From an uncultured Oscillospiraceae bacterium (GTDB taxonomy: Bacteria; Bacillota; Clostridia; Oscillospirales; Ruminococcaceae), in assembly GCA_910587135.1 (NCBI GenBank), contig CAJULF010000031.1:1-30012 (forward strand): DNA of 30,012 nt, in the 5' to 3' direction. The translations under genes and the position numbers were made by a program. Shown here in pieces: positions 22,656-30,001 of this stretch. A model generated the notes under the pieces. It searched no databases, was not told the origin of the DNA, and worked only from the letters and a program-made list of their open reading frames with translations. The number at the start of each line of letters is the position of its first letter. Within the stretch, counting starts at the first letter, position 1.

Positions 22656-24215
22656 GTGGATGCTTTTATAAAACAGGTCACTGAGGTAAACGACGCGATA
22701 AACAACTTTGTCTGGGTAAAGATCGGATTGGTGCTGCTTATCGGAACGGGAATACTGCTTACTGTACTTACAAAATTTTTTCAGGTAGTTCACATCAAGG
22801 AATGGTGGACAAAGACTATCGGCTCTACATTCAAGCGCGGCAGCAAGACGCGCCATAATAAGGAATCCGGCTCGGTTTCCCAGTTTCAGGCGCTTTGCAC
22901 CGCTCTTGCCGCGACTATCGGCACGGGTAATATCGCGGGTGTGGCTTCCGCTATATGCGTTGGCGGACCGGGCGCGGTCTTCTGGATGTGGATAGCCGCG
23001 TTTTTCGGCATGATGACAAACTTTTCGGAAAACGTGCTCGGAATTTACTATCGCCGTAAAAATAAGGAGGGCGAATGGTCGGGCGGCGCAATGTATTATC
23101 TGCGCGACGGTCTGGGAGGATACAAGCACTGCAAATACATAGGGCGCTTTCTGGCGGTGCTGTTCTCTATTTTCGCGGTGCTGGCTTCGTTCGGTATCGG
23201 AAATATGGGGCAGATAAACAAAATCGTTATCAATCTCGATTCCGCTATGCTTAAAAATGTGGATTTGGGCTATGCTTTCGGAGATGTAAAGTGGACGTCG
23301 CTTATCATCGGCGTTGTGCTGATGGTACTGGGCGGACTTATCATTCTCGGAGGTCTTAAGAGGATAGCGGGTTTTGCGGAAAAGGTAATTCCGTTTATGG
23401 CTTGCGCGTATATTCTCGGATGCATTATCGTTTTCTTTGTACATATCGGCAGCGTCGGAGCTATCTTCGCATCTATCTTCAGGTTTGCTTTCGGTGTGAA
23501 GGCGGTTGCGGGCGGCGTTGCGGGAATCGCCGTTAAAGAGGTAATAACTCAGGGCTGCAAGCGCGGCGTATTTTCCAACGAGGCGGGTCTCGGTTCGTCG
23601 GTTATGGTGCACTCCGCTTCCAATGTAAGAGAGCCTGTAAAGCAGGGTATGTGGGGTATATTCGAGGTTTTTGCAGACACAATGGTGGTCTGCACAATGA
23701 CGGCGGTAGTGGTTCTTTCCTCGGGCGCTATCGACCTTGAAACGGGCTTGATGGCTGAGGGTACAAACGATGCGACGCTTGTGGCAAATTCCTTCGGAAA
23801 CGTGTTCGGAATAGCGGGAGAGGTGTTCGTTTCGCTGGCGATACTGCTGTTCGCGTTCACTACGGTGGTAGGCTGGTCGCATTACGGCTCGAAATCCTTT
23901 GAGTATCTTTTCGGATTAAAAGCCGCTAAGGGCTATAAGGTGTTTTTCGTGCTGATGATGATCTCGGGCGCGATCATGACCTCCAGTCTGGCGTGGGATA
24001 TCTCCGATACCTTCAACGCGCTTATGATGGTGCCCAACCTTATCGGTGTGCTGTCGCTGTCGCCGATGGTTGTCAAGATAACCAAGAACTATGTCGACAG
24101 GCGCATAAAGCGCAAGGATGTGGATCCATTACTGTCCTATGATGCGGATATCCAGGCGGAGCACGCAAGGGATATCAAGCAGGAGGATATTGAAGCCGAG
24201 CAGGCAAAGGTGTAA
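22656..24215 (+). CDS. alsT: Sodium:alanine/glycine symporter (AGCS family)
   Basis: Cation-coupled amino acid importer of the alanine/glycine:cation symporter family (TC 2.A.25). The 519-residue product has about ten or eleven membrane helices and the family signature near residues 85-110 (ATIGTGNIAGVASAICVGGPG, shown here in part as GTGNIAGVASAICVGGPGAV), followed by MTNFSENVLGIYYR. VFSNEAGLGSS lies in the middle. The C-terminal tail is charged and cytoplasmic. GTG at 22656 is preferred, 7 bases after GGGAGG; a TTG three bases earlier is only 4 bases away. It is monocistronic, with its own promoter and a strong terminator. Substrate choice among alanine, glycine and glutamine cannot be read from sequence. 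Confidence 0.94.
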   Translation: MDAFIKQVTEVNDAINNFVWVKIGLVLLIGTGILLTVLTKFFQVVHIKEWWTKTIGSTFKRGSKTRHNKESGSVSQFQALCTALAATIGTGNIAGVASAICVGGPGAVFWMWIAAFFGMMTNFSENVLGIYYRRKNKEGEWSGGAMYYLRDGLGGYKHCKYIGRFLAVLFSIFAVLASFGIGNMGQINKIVINLDSAMLKNVDLGYAFGDVKWTSLIIGVVLMVLGGLIILGGLKRIAGFAEKVIPFMACAYILGCIIVFFVHIGSVGAIFASIFRFAFGVKAVAGGVAGIAVKEVITQGCKRGVFSNEAGLGSSVMVHSASNVREPVKQGMWGIFEVFADTMVVCTMTAVVVLSSGAIDLETGLMAEGTNDATLVANSFGNVFGIAGEVFVSLAILLFAFTTVVGWSHYGSKSFEYLFGLKAAKGYKVFFVLMMISGAIMTSSLAWDISDTFNALMMVPNLIGVLSLSPMVVKITKNYVDRRIKRKDVDPLLSYDADIQAEHARDIKQEDIEAEQAKV

Positions 24216-24222
24216 AAAATAA

Positions 24223-24256
24223 GCTGTCCCCAAGCTGTTTGGGGACAGCGTTTTAT
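24223..24256. terminator. Bidirectional terminator between alsT and the GGDEF gene
   Basis: GCTGTCCCCAA (24223-24233) pairs with TTGGGGACAGC (24239-24249) around five bases. GTTTTATAAATT follows on the plus strand and TTATTTTTTAC on the minus strand, so it serves both convergent genes. Confidence 0.88.
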
Positions 24257-24259
24257 AAA

Positions 24260-26158
24260 TTAAGACATCAGTGTTTTTTCCTTTGCGCTCTTTTTAGACC
24301 TCTTTTCAAAATACATCAGCTTATCCGATTCCTTGACAAGTTCGTCAAAGTCCATATCGGGATCATCGCAGATATACACGCCCACGCTTACCGAAACGCG
24401 GTATGGTTTCCCCGATGAAGCGTTGTAGCTGCTAAGGCAGGCGTTGATATCGTTCCTGAGGGTCGCTTCGCTGATCTTCCCGTTGTATACCGCCATCATT
24501 TCGTCGCCGCCGAATCTTACGCACGCCGCATTTTCGGGACAGCAGGTCTTAAAGGCATCCGCGGCTGTTTTAATGGCGTTATCGCCCTCGTCGTGACCGT
24601 AGGTGTCGTTTATTATCTTTAATCCGTCAAGGTCTACCAGCGCCGCGGAAACAGCGCTGCCGTTCTCACGCGCCTGTTTTACAATGCGCTCAAACTCCTT
24701 GTTGAATCCGTTTCTGTTGTACAGCCCCGTGAGGTTATCAAGCTTGTACATTTCCTCGACGCGGTTTTGCAGATAGTGATGGTATCGGAGATTGCGGTAT
24801 CCGCCGATAGCGTTGTTGAGCGCTCTTATTATCTGAGGAACCTTGCAGTAGCTGCCGACATCGTAACTGTGGAAATGAAAGCAGACATAGCCCAAAGGTA
24901 CGTCAAGAAAATTAAGTCCGAACAGAAACAGCGGTTTTTGGTATTTCAGAAGTTCCTTAAGCCGCGGAAAAATCTCTTTGCGTGGGAAACGGCGGTAGGT
25001 CGTATAACGAATTTCGTCAGAGCTGAAAAAATCGATCATTTCCTCACCGTAAGCATTCTCGCGTTCGATCACGCTTAGCGGGCTGACGGTTTCATCAAGA
25101 CACTCCGGAGTAAGCGCACAATCCACATCGTATAATCTTGAATTTGAGATGATACTGCTTACATCCTCTATGCTTGTGCAGGAGATAGTCTGAGCTACCA
25201 GCTCATACATACTGTATTCCTCGTCTTGATAGCGGTAGAAACGATTGCTGAGCTCAAAAAGCTCCCTCTGAGCGTTTATCGGCTTTTCCTTATTGCAGCC
25301 GCACGATTCGGAAAGAATAAGCGTGGCGGGGATACGGAAAATTTCCTCCTTGTAGCCGCCGTTCAGGCAATCGCCTATTATTTCGGATATCTTTTTGGCG
25401 ATTTTATTGTAGCTGCATATGCAGGAGGTTATTTTCGGGGAGGACATTCTTATCTCGTCGATACCGTCAAATCCCGTTACGATAACGTCCTCGGGAACTT
25501 TATAGCCGTTTGATATAAGCGTGTTTGCAGCCGCGAGAGCCATGCTGTCGTTGGCGCAGATAAGCGCTTCGGGAACGCGGTTTTCCGAGATGAGCATTTC
25601 TGTTGCCTTTGCGGCGGGGTCAGCCCAGAAATCGCCATAGCTTACCATTTTGTCACGGTCAAAGGAAATACCTCTCGATTTCACGACCTCGGCAAATACG
25701 TTCACCCTTTGCTCGGAAAAGTCGTTTCCCTTTATACCCGCTATCATATGGGGATTTTTTACCTTGTGTACATCAATAACGTGCTCCACTACGCTCCTGA
25801 AACCCGCCTCATAATCGAATATCGCGCTTATGGTGCCGTTGTATATTCCGTCTACCGTAATTACGGGCTTTCCGTGTGCTCTCGCCCTTGACAGTATGGT
25901 GTTTATGACCTGCTTGTTTTTGATTTTTTCCACAAAAATCACAATAATATCCGCCGCGTCAAAATCAAGCAGATCGAAAACAGCGCTCTCTCCGGATTCC
26001 ATGGGAGTGTTCCAGAACAGCTCCGAGCAGGTGGCGTATACCATCAGGCGGCAGTCCTCCGACGGCAGAGAATTATTAAGCGCGGTTATGAATTTCCTTG
26101 ACGCGTCCTCGTTAATTTTTGTTATGCATAGCGCGATTATTTTCTTTCCGTCAATCAA
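24260..26158 (-). CDS. LacI-type sensor domain fused to GGDEF diguanylate cyclase
   Basis: Predicted soluble diguanylate cyclase controlled by a small ligand. Residues 1-290 form a LacI/periplasmic-binding-type fold (KIIALCITKI, VPEALICANDSMALAAANTL, VPEDVIVTGFDGIDE) with no helix-turn-helix, signal peptide or membrane helix. A linker domain with a CGC motif (286-288) follows, then GGDEF at about 470-625 (LTGLYNRNGF, LVDLDGLKIINDTYGHDEGD). The active site reads GGDEM at 550-554. The residue at the inhibitory RxxD aspartate position is Ala, so c-di-GMP feedback may be absent. The start is TTG at 26158, 9-10 bases after CGGGGG; no in-frame ATG is near. It has a good promoter with a palindrome in the spacer. 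Confidence 0.9.
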   Translation of the reverse strand: MIDGKKIIALCITKINEDASRKFITALNNSLPSEDCRLMVYATCSELFWNTPMESGESAVFDLLDFDAADIIVIFVEKIKNKQVINTILSRARAHGKPVITVDGIYNGTISAIFDYEAGFRSVVEHVIDVHKVKNPHMIAGIKGNDFSEQRVNVFAEVVKSRGISFDRDKMVSYGDFWADPAAKATEMLISENRVPEALICANDSMALAAANTLISNGYKVPEDVIVTGFDGIDEIRMSSPKITSCICSYNKIAKKISEIIGDCLNGGYKEEIFRIPATLILSESCGCNKEKPINAQRELFELSNRFYRYQDEEYSMYELVAQTISCTSIEDVSSIISNSRLYDVDCALTPECLDETVSPLSVIERENAYGEEMIDFFSSDEIRYTTYRRFPRKEIFPRLKELLKYQKPLFLFGLNFLDVPLGYVCFHFHSYDVGSYCKVPQIIRALNNAIGGYRNLRYHHYLQNRVEEMYKLDNLTGLYNRNGFNKEFERIVKQARENGSAVSAALVDLDGLKIINDTYGHDEGDNAIKTAADAFKTCCPENAACVRFGGDEMMAVYNGKISEATLRNDINACLSSYNASSGKPYRVSVSVGVYICDDPDMDFDELVKESDKLMYFEKRSKKSAKEKTLMS

Positions 26159-26226
26159 TTTATTACCCCCGATGGCAGTTAATAGTTGATGAGCGCCGCT
26201 TAGCAGCGAATCTCGATACTTTATTT

Positions 26227-26255
26227 ATTATAACATAAACATGTTTTATTTTCAA
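26227..26255 (-). promoter_or_regulatory. Promoter of the LacI-GGDEF gene with spacer palindrome
   Basis: On the minus strand TTGAAA (26255-26250), 17 bases, then TATAAT (26232-26227). The spacer contains the perfect palindrome AAACATGTTT (26237-26246), a possible operator. The leader is about 60 bases. Confidence 0.75.
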
Positions 26256-26359
26256 GTAGAAAAAAGTTTTTTATGCTTGCAGCATTTTGCAATTTTCGGT
26301 GTATATATGAGTGAGAGGGACAAAACCTCGGCTGCGCAGTAAACAAACGGAGGAAAACA

Positions 26360-26911
26360 TTGACAGAGGAAAACCGACTTGCCGCGGCTCTCGCAAAGGG
26401 AGATACAGCGGCTCTGGAAGCTGTCATTGACGGCTATGCGGCATATGTTGCCGCGGTAATACGGAATTTTTCGCGGGGAACGCTCTCCGCAGAGGATATC
26501 GACGAGCTTGCCGCGGACGTATTTGTGCGCCTTTGGGAGAGCAGGGAGCGGCTTTCGGAGGATAAGGGACTGCGTCCGTATCTTTCCGCGATTGCCAGAA
26601 ACGCGGTCAAGAACCGATTTCGGGATATGCCGCCTGCCGCGGAGGATATAACGGAGCTGGAGATAGCGTCGGATTTCGACGTGGAACAGCGCACGGAGCT
26701 TAACGAGGCGATGAGCTGCCTGAGAGAGGGTATCGACTCGCTTGCGAAGCAGGACAGCGAGGTGTTCCTGAGGTTTTACTTTTACGGTGAAAAGACCTCC
26801 GATATCGCGCGATACATGAATTTAACTGAAAGTACGGTGAGGAGCAAGCTCACCCGTACAAGACAGAAGCTGAAAGCTTTTATGACCGAAAGGGGTTTTG
26901 ATTATGTTTGA
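26360..26911 (+). CDS. ECF-type RNA polymerase sigma factor
   Basis: A 183-residue sigma-70-family protein with only regions 2 and 4. Region 2 includes AEDIDELAADVFVRLWE and LRPYLSAIARNAVKNRFRD. Region 4 includes EVFLRFYFYGEKTSDIARYM and a helix-turn-helix with LTESTVRSKLTRTRQKLK. The start is TTG at 26360, 6 bases after GGAGG. A weak promoter (TTGCAG 26277-26282, 19 bases, TATATA 26302-26307) lies upstream. Its stop overlaps the start of the next gene by 8 bases, the usual layout for a sigma factor and its membrane partner. The signal is unknown. Confidence 0.92.
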   Translation: MTEENRLAAALAKGDTAALEAVIDGYAAYVAAVIRNFSRGTLSAEDIDELAADVFVRLWESRERLSEDKGLRPYLSAIARNAVKNRFRDMPPAAEDITELEIASDFDVEQRTELNEAMSCLREGIDSLAKQDSEVFLRFYFYGEKTSDIARYMNLTESTVRSKLTRTRQKLKAFMTERGFDYV

Positions 26912-27578
26912 GGAATTTTTCAGGGACAATTCTCCCGCCGATATCGAGGAATTGTCTTCCAAACGCAAAGCCGATATCAAAGCAGCGGTCATGAAGCGTG
27001 TTTCACAGGAAAGCGAGGACAAAACCATGAAAAAGCATAATATTTTCCGCCCGCTGCTGATAGCGGCTGCCGCAGTATCGGTAAGCGCAGTATCACTTGT
27101 TACGGCTAACGCTGCGACAAACGGCGCGGTTGTTGACGGCATAACAAAGATGTTTACCGTTATGGTAAACGGCGAGAAATACACGGTAGAGGCTAAGTAT
27201 TCCGAGTTTGATGAGGGCGATATGCATATCGAGCAATACCAAATGGAGATTCCCGGCACCGACGGAGATGTGATGTCATACTCTTTTGTATATGCACCCG
27301 ACGCGGATGTCGATTTCAGTATTGCCGATATTGACTTAGGCGAGTATGTTGATTCCGATGATATAGACACATCCGCGCTCAGCGAGGAGGAAATAAAGGA
27401 GTTTATCGAAAAATTCGGCTCTGAAACCACCAGCGCTACCTTTACATGGGCTTCCGATGATATAGACACATCTGCGCTCAGCGAGGAGGAGATAAAAGAG
27501 TTTATCGAAGAATTCGGCTCTGAAACCACCGGCGTTTCCTTTGCATGGGATTCCGCGGCTGCGGACGCCGAAGCGTGA
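26904..27578 (+). CDS. Membrane protein with tandem acidic repeats, putative anti-sigma partner
   Basis: A 224-residue protein translated from an ATG overlapping the sigma-factor stop; AAAGGGG lies 9 bases upstream. Residues 1-47 are cytoplasmic and charged, one membrane helix spans about 48-70 (PLLIAAAAVSVSAVSLV), and the rest is extracellular and very acidic. Two 33-residue repeats lie near the C-terminus, each SDDIDTSALSEEEIKEFIE plus a 14-residue FGSETT tail. Coupling to an ECF sigma suggests an anti-sigma factor whose short N-terminus binds the sigma, but no ZAS or RsgI motif is recognised, so this rests on context. Confidence 0.75.
   Translation: MFEEFFRDNSPADIEELSSKRKADIKAAVMKRVSQESEDKTMKKHNIFRPLLIAAAAVSVSAVSLVTANAATNGAVVDGITKMFTVMVNGEKYTVEAKYSEFDEGDMHIEQYQMEIPGTDGDVMSYSFVYAPDADVDFSIADIDLGEYVDSDDIDTSALSEEEIKEFIEKFGSETTSATFTWASDDIDTSALSEEEIKEFIEEFGSETTGVSFAWDSAAADAEA
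27354..27551 (+). repeat. 99-bp in-frame tandem duplication
   Basis: Bases 27354-27452 are repeated at 27453-27551 with only scattered substitutions, giving two 33-residue units inside the putative anti-sigma protein. The near-identity points to a recent duplication, and the copy number may vary between strains. Confidence 0.9.
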
Positions 27579-27604
27579 TACCGTTCATAGGTATATTGTG
27601 AATA

Positions 27605-27632
27605 TCCGCCCCCTGAAATGGGGGCGGATTAG
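27605..27632 (+). terminator. Terminator hairpin after the sigma/anti-sigma pair
   Basis: TCCGCCCCC (27605-27613) pairs with GGGGGCGGA (27620-27628) around TGAAAT. The following bases (TTAGCTTTC) are a poor U-tract because repeat copy E begins here. Confidence 0.7.
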
Positions 27633-27780
27633 CTTTCAGAAAATGCCTGCTTGCAGCGCATTGTCGGCGCATGAAATTTCGAAAAGTCGTGCGTTTGCGA
27701 ACGCAAACGCGGTTTCCGCTAAGTATGCTAAGTTTTGCGCGGGCGGTCAGCGGGAAAAAGCGCGTAACCCCTTGAAATTT
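27629..27780 (-). repeat. Structured intergenic repeat, copy E (degenerate)
   Basis: Reverse-oriented, shortened copy. TTAGCTTTCAGAAAATGCC and GCGCATTGTCGGCGCATG match copy C's left half. GAAATTTCGAAAAG can pair with CCTTGAAATTTCC. Arm 2 is GCGTTTGCG (27691-27699) with CGCAAACGC (27702-27710). Arm 1 is reduced to CCGCT/AGCGG. The right terminal repeat is missing. It begins directly after a terminator hairpin, as in other copies, but has no second hairpin. Its final TTGAAATTT overlaps the glmS -35 box. Confidence 0.7.
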
Positions 27781-27800
27781 CCCCGAAAACGTGATATAAT
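27772..27800 (+). promoter_or_regulatory. glmS promoter
   Basis: TTGAAA (27772-27777), 17 bases, then TATAAT (27795-27800). The -35 box lies in the right outer arm of repeat copy E. The transcript would start near 27807. Confidence 0.8.
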
Positions 27801-27824
27801 CAAATAAACAGACATAAACTACAA

Positions 27825-27851
27825 GGAAGCGGGGCAAAATCTTCCGCTTCC
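27825..27851 (+). promoter_or_regulatory. Leader hairpin of glmS
   Basis: GGAAGCGG (27825-27832) pairs with CCGCTTCC (27844-27851) around GGCAAAATCTT, between the promoter and the glmS Shine-Dalgarno (AAGGGG). The following CGAAAATTTTAC is a poor terminator tail. Function is unknown; it may be a 5' stabiliser or attenuator. Confidence 0.5.
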
Positions 27852-27882
27852 CGAAAATTTTACTTCTGAAGGGGAAATATTT

Positions 27883-29709
27883 ATGTGCGGCATAGTTGGC
27901 TATATCGGTGCGCGGGACTGCACCGAGGTATTGATGGACGGACTGGAAAAGCTGGAGTATAGGGGATACGACAGCGCGGGAATAGCGGTTTTTGAGAATG
28001 ATATCATTAAAACCGTAAAGACCCGCGGAAAACTGGAGGAAATGCAGAAAAAGCTGCAAACAGAGGGTAAGCCTACGGGACACTGCGGAATAGGGCACAC
28101 GCGCTGGGCTACTCACGGCGAGCCGTCGGATATCAATTCGCACCCACACAGCAACGGGCGCGTTACTATCGTCCATAACGGAATAATCGAGAATTACATA
28201 CAGCTTAAAGAGTTTCTTACGGAGAAGGGCTACGTTTTTACATCGCAGACCGACAGCGAGGTGGTAGCCTGCCTGCTGGATTACTACTACGCGGAGCGCG
28301 ACCCTCTGAGGGCTATAATTGAAACGGTGAAGGAGCTTGAAGGCTCTTACGCGCTTGGGATAATATTCCGCGACTTCCCCGACAGGGTTTACGCGACCCG
28401 AAAGGAAAGCCCGCTTATCGTCGGTATAGGGCAGGGGGAGTATTTTATCGGTTCGGACATTCCGGCGTTTCTGAAATACACCAAAAATTATGTGCTTCTC
28501 GGAGATGATGAGATCGTATGCATGAACGGGCAGGATATAAGCTATTTTGACGTTCACGGGCTTCCCGTCGAAAAAGAGGTCAGCGTGGCAGAGTGGGACG
28601 TGGAGCAGGCTCAGAAGTGCGGCTATCCCCACTATATGCTTAAGGAGATACACGAACAGCCAGAGGTCGTGCGGAAAATGCTGAATTCTGCCGTTAAAGA
28701 CGGAGTGCCCGATTTTTCGGAAATAGGCCTGACCGACGACTTTATGCGCGATGTAAAACGTATATTTGTGGTGGCATGCGGAACGGCTATGTACGCGGGA
28801 ATGGTGGGCAGATACGCCATCGAAAGGCTGGCGAGAGTTCCCGTAACGGTGGAAGTCGCCTCCGAATTCCGCTATATGAACCCGATAGTGGGGGAGGGCG
28901 ATCTGGTGATAGTCGTTTCCCAGTCGGGCGAAACAGCCGATACAAAGGCAAGTCTGGAGCTTTCAAAGGCTCTGGGGGCTAAAACCTTGGCAATAGTAAA
29001 TGTGAAATACAGCGCCATAGCACGCGGGGCGGATATGTTCATACACACCCCCGCGGGTCCCGAGATAGCGGTGGCATCTACAAAAGCGTATACGGTTCAG
29101 ATAACAGCCTTGTATCTTATTGCTTTCCGTATTGCCTTTGCCCGCGGCACAATTGACGAAGAGGAGCTTAAGCGGCTTACCGCTCAGCTTGGGAATGCTC
29201 CGAAAGCTATAAAGGATATTATCAACAACAAGGACGAATGTCAGTTTATTGCGTCACAGCTTGTTAATGCGGAAAATCTGTTCTTTATCGGGCGCGGCTT
29301 TGACTACGCGCTGTCGTTGGAGGGTTCGCTGAAGCTCAAGGAGATAACCTATATCCACTCCGAGGCTTACGCGGCGGGTGAGCTTAAGCACGGGACGATA
29401 TCGCTTATAGAGGATAAAATTCCCGTTATTACCGTAGCAACTCAATCCGAAGTGCTTGCAAAGACCATAAGCAACATGGAGGAGGTAAAATCCCGCGGTG
29501 CGTTTATTATCGCGATTTGCCGCAGGGGAACTGTATTCAGCCCGGAATCCGTGGATATCAGGCTGGAGCTTGATACGGTTCTGGAGGATATGCTGATACC
29601 GCTTCCGACGGCAGCGGCGCTGCAATTGATAGCCTACTACACTTCGGTGCTGCGAGGCATAGACCCCGACAAGCCCAGAAACCTTGCAAAATCTGTTACA
29701 ACAGAATAA
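27883..29709 (+). CDS. glmS: Glutamine--fructose-6-phosphate aminotransferase
   Basis: Makes glucosamine-6-phosphate from fructose-6-phosphate and glutamine, the first step to UDP-GlcNAc for peptidoglycan. The 608-residue product begins MCGIVGYIG, with Cys2 as the N-terminal nucleophile once Met is removed. The glutaminase domain shows HTRWATHGEPS and VHNGIIENY. Two SIS sugar-isomerase domains follow (VACGTAMYAGM, SQSGETADTKASLE, STKAYTVQ, GRGFDYALSLEGSLKLKE, EAYAAGELKHG). It ends in the usual PRNLAKSVTTE. AAGGGG lies 9 bases before the ATG. It is monocistronic. The glmS ribozyme common in Firmicutes is not recognisable in the ~76-base leader. Confidence 0.97.
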   Translation: MCGIVGYIGARDCTEVLMDGLEKLEYRGYDSAGIAVFENDIIKTVKTRGKLEEMQKKLQTEGKPTGHCGIGHTRWATHGEPSDINSHPHSNGRVTIVHNGIIENYIQLKEFLTEKGYVFTSQTDSEVVACLLDYYYAERDPLRAIIETVKELEGSYALGIIFRDFPDRVYATRKESPLIVGIGQGEYFIGSDIPAFLKYTKNYVLLGDDEIVCMNGQDISYFDVHGLPVEKEVSVAEWDVEQAQKCGYPHYMLKEIHEQPEVVRKMLNSAVKDGVPDFSEIGLTDDFMRDVKRIFVVACGTAMYAGMVGRYAIERLARVPVTVEVASEFRYMNPIVGEGDLVIVVSQSGETADTKASLELSKALGAKTLAIVNVKYSAIARGADMFIHTPAGPEIAVASTKAYTVQITALYLIAFRIAFARGTIDEEELKRLTAQLGNAPKAIKDIINNKDECQFIASQLVNAENLFFIGRGFDYALSLEGSLKLKEITYIHSEAYAAGELKHGTISLIEDKIPVITVATQSEVLAKTISNMEEVKSRGAFIIAICRRGTVFSPESVDIRLELDTVLEDMLIPLPTAAALQLIAYYTSVLRGIDPDKPRNLAKSVTTE

Positions 29710-29713
29710 AAGA

Positions 29714-29733
29714 CCGCCCGTTTGACAGGACGG
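29714..29733. repeat. Terminator-like hairpin left of repeat copy D
   Basis: CCGCCC and GGACGG (one mismatch) enclose GTTTGACA, 4 bases after the glmS stop. On the minus strand it is followed by TCTTTTATT. It is an inverted near-copy (19 of 21 bases) of the terminator at 29932-29953. Confidence 0.6.
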
Positions 29734-29735
29734 CA

Positions 29736-29931
29736 TCAGACTGTATATAAGGTTGACCAAGAGCGAATTATTTAAAAAATTTCAAAATTTCCGTTAGTCA
29801 TACTCCGTTACGCTGCGCTTCACTCCGCATGCCTAACGGAAACCGCGCGCGTTTGCGTTCGCAAACGCACGACTTTTTGAAATTTAATGCGCCGACATTG
29901 CGTTGTCAATAGGCTTTTTCTGCAAACTGAT
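29736..29931 (+). repeat. Structured intergenic repeat, copy D
   Basis: A 196-base forward copy between the glmS stop and its terminator. Ends are TCAGACTGTATATAAGG and CTTTTTCTGCAAACTGA. The outer stem is AAATTTCAAAA with TTTTTGAAATTT. Arm 1 is CCGTTAG (29791-29797) with CTAACGG (29833-29839), covarying with copy B's CCGCTAA/TTAGCGG. Arm 2 is GCGTTTGCG (29849-29857) with CGCAAACGC (29860-29868) around TT. Locus-specific hairpins flank both ends. Confidence 0.85.
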
Positions 29932-29963
29932 GCCGCCCTGTCAAAAGGGCGGCAAATTTTTTT
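29932..29963 (+). terminator. glmS terminator, right of repeat copy D
   Basis: GCCGCCC (29932-29938) pairs with GGGCGGC (29947-29953) around TGTCAAAA, followed by AAA and seven T residues. It is a classical intrinsic terminator separated from glmS by the repeat. Confidence 0.85.
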
Positions 29964-29976
29964 GTAGCTTTAGCGC

Positions 29977-30001
29977 AAAAAACCACCGCTTGAAGCGGTG
30001 G
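29977..30001 (-). terminator. Minus-strand terminator of a gene beyond the window
   Basis: CCACCGCT (29983-29990) pairs with AGCGGTGG (29994-30001). On the minus strand it is followed by TTTTTT (29982-29977), so a minus-strand gene probably ends just past the window edge, convergent with glmS. Confidence 0.7.

Noticed and set aside
22493..22705. 70-codon minus-strand frame upstream of alsT
   Set aside because: It overlaps the alsT promoter and start on the opposite strand and has no ribosome site or family features.
22635..23882. Long 415-codon minus-strand frame inside alsT
   Set aside because: Antisense shadow of a clear symporter gene; composition reflects the complementary codons.
27586..27882. 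glmS ribozyme
   Set aside because: The expected conserved core is not visible and most of the gap is repeat copy E.
1466..29931. Repeats as insertion sequences with transposase genes
   Set aside because: Each copy is about 200 bases and contains no coding frame; at most they are non-autonomous.
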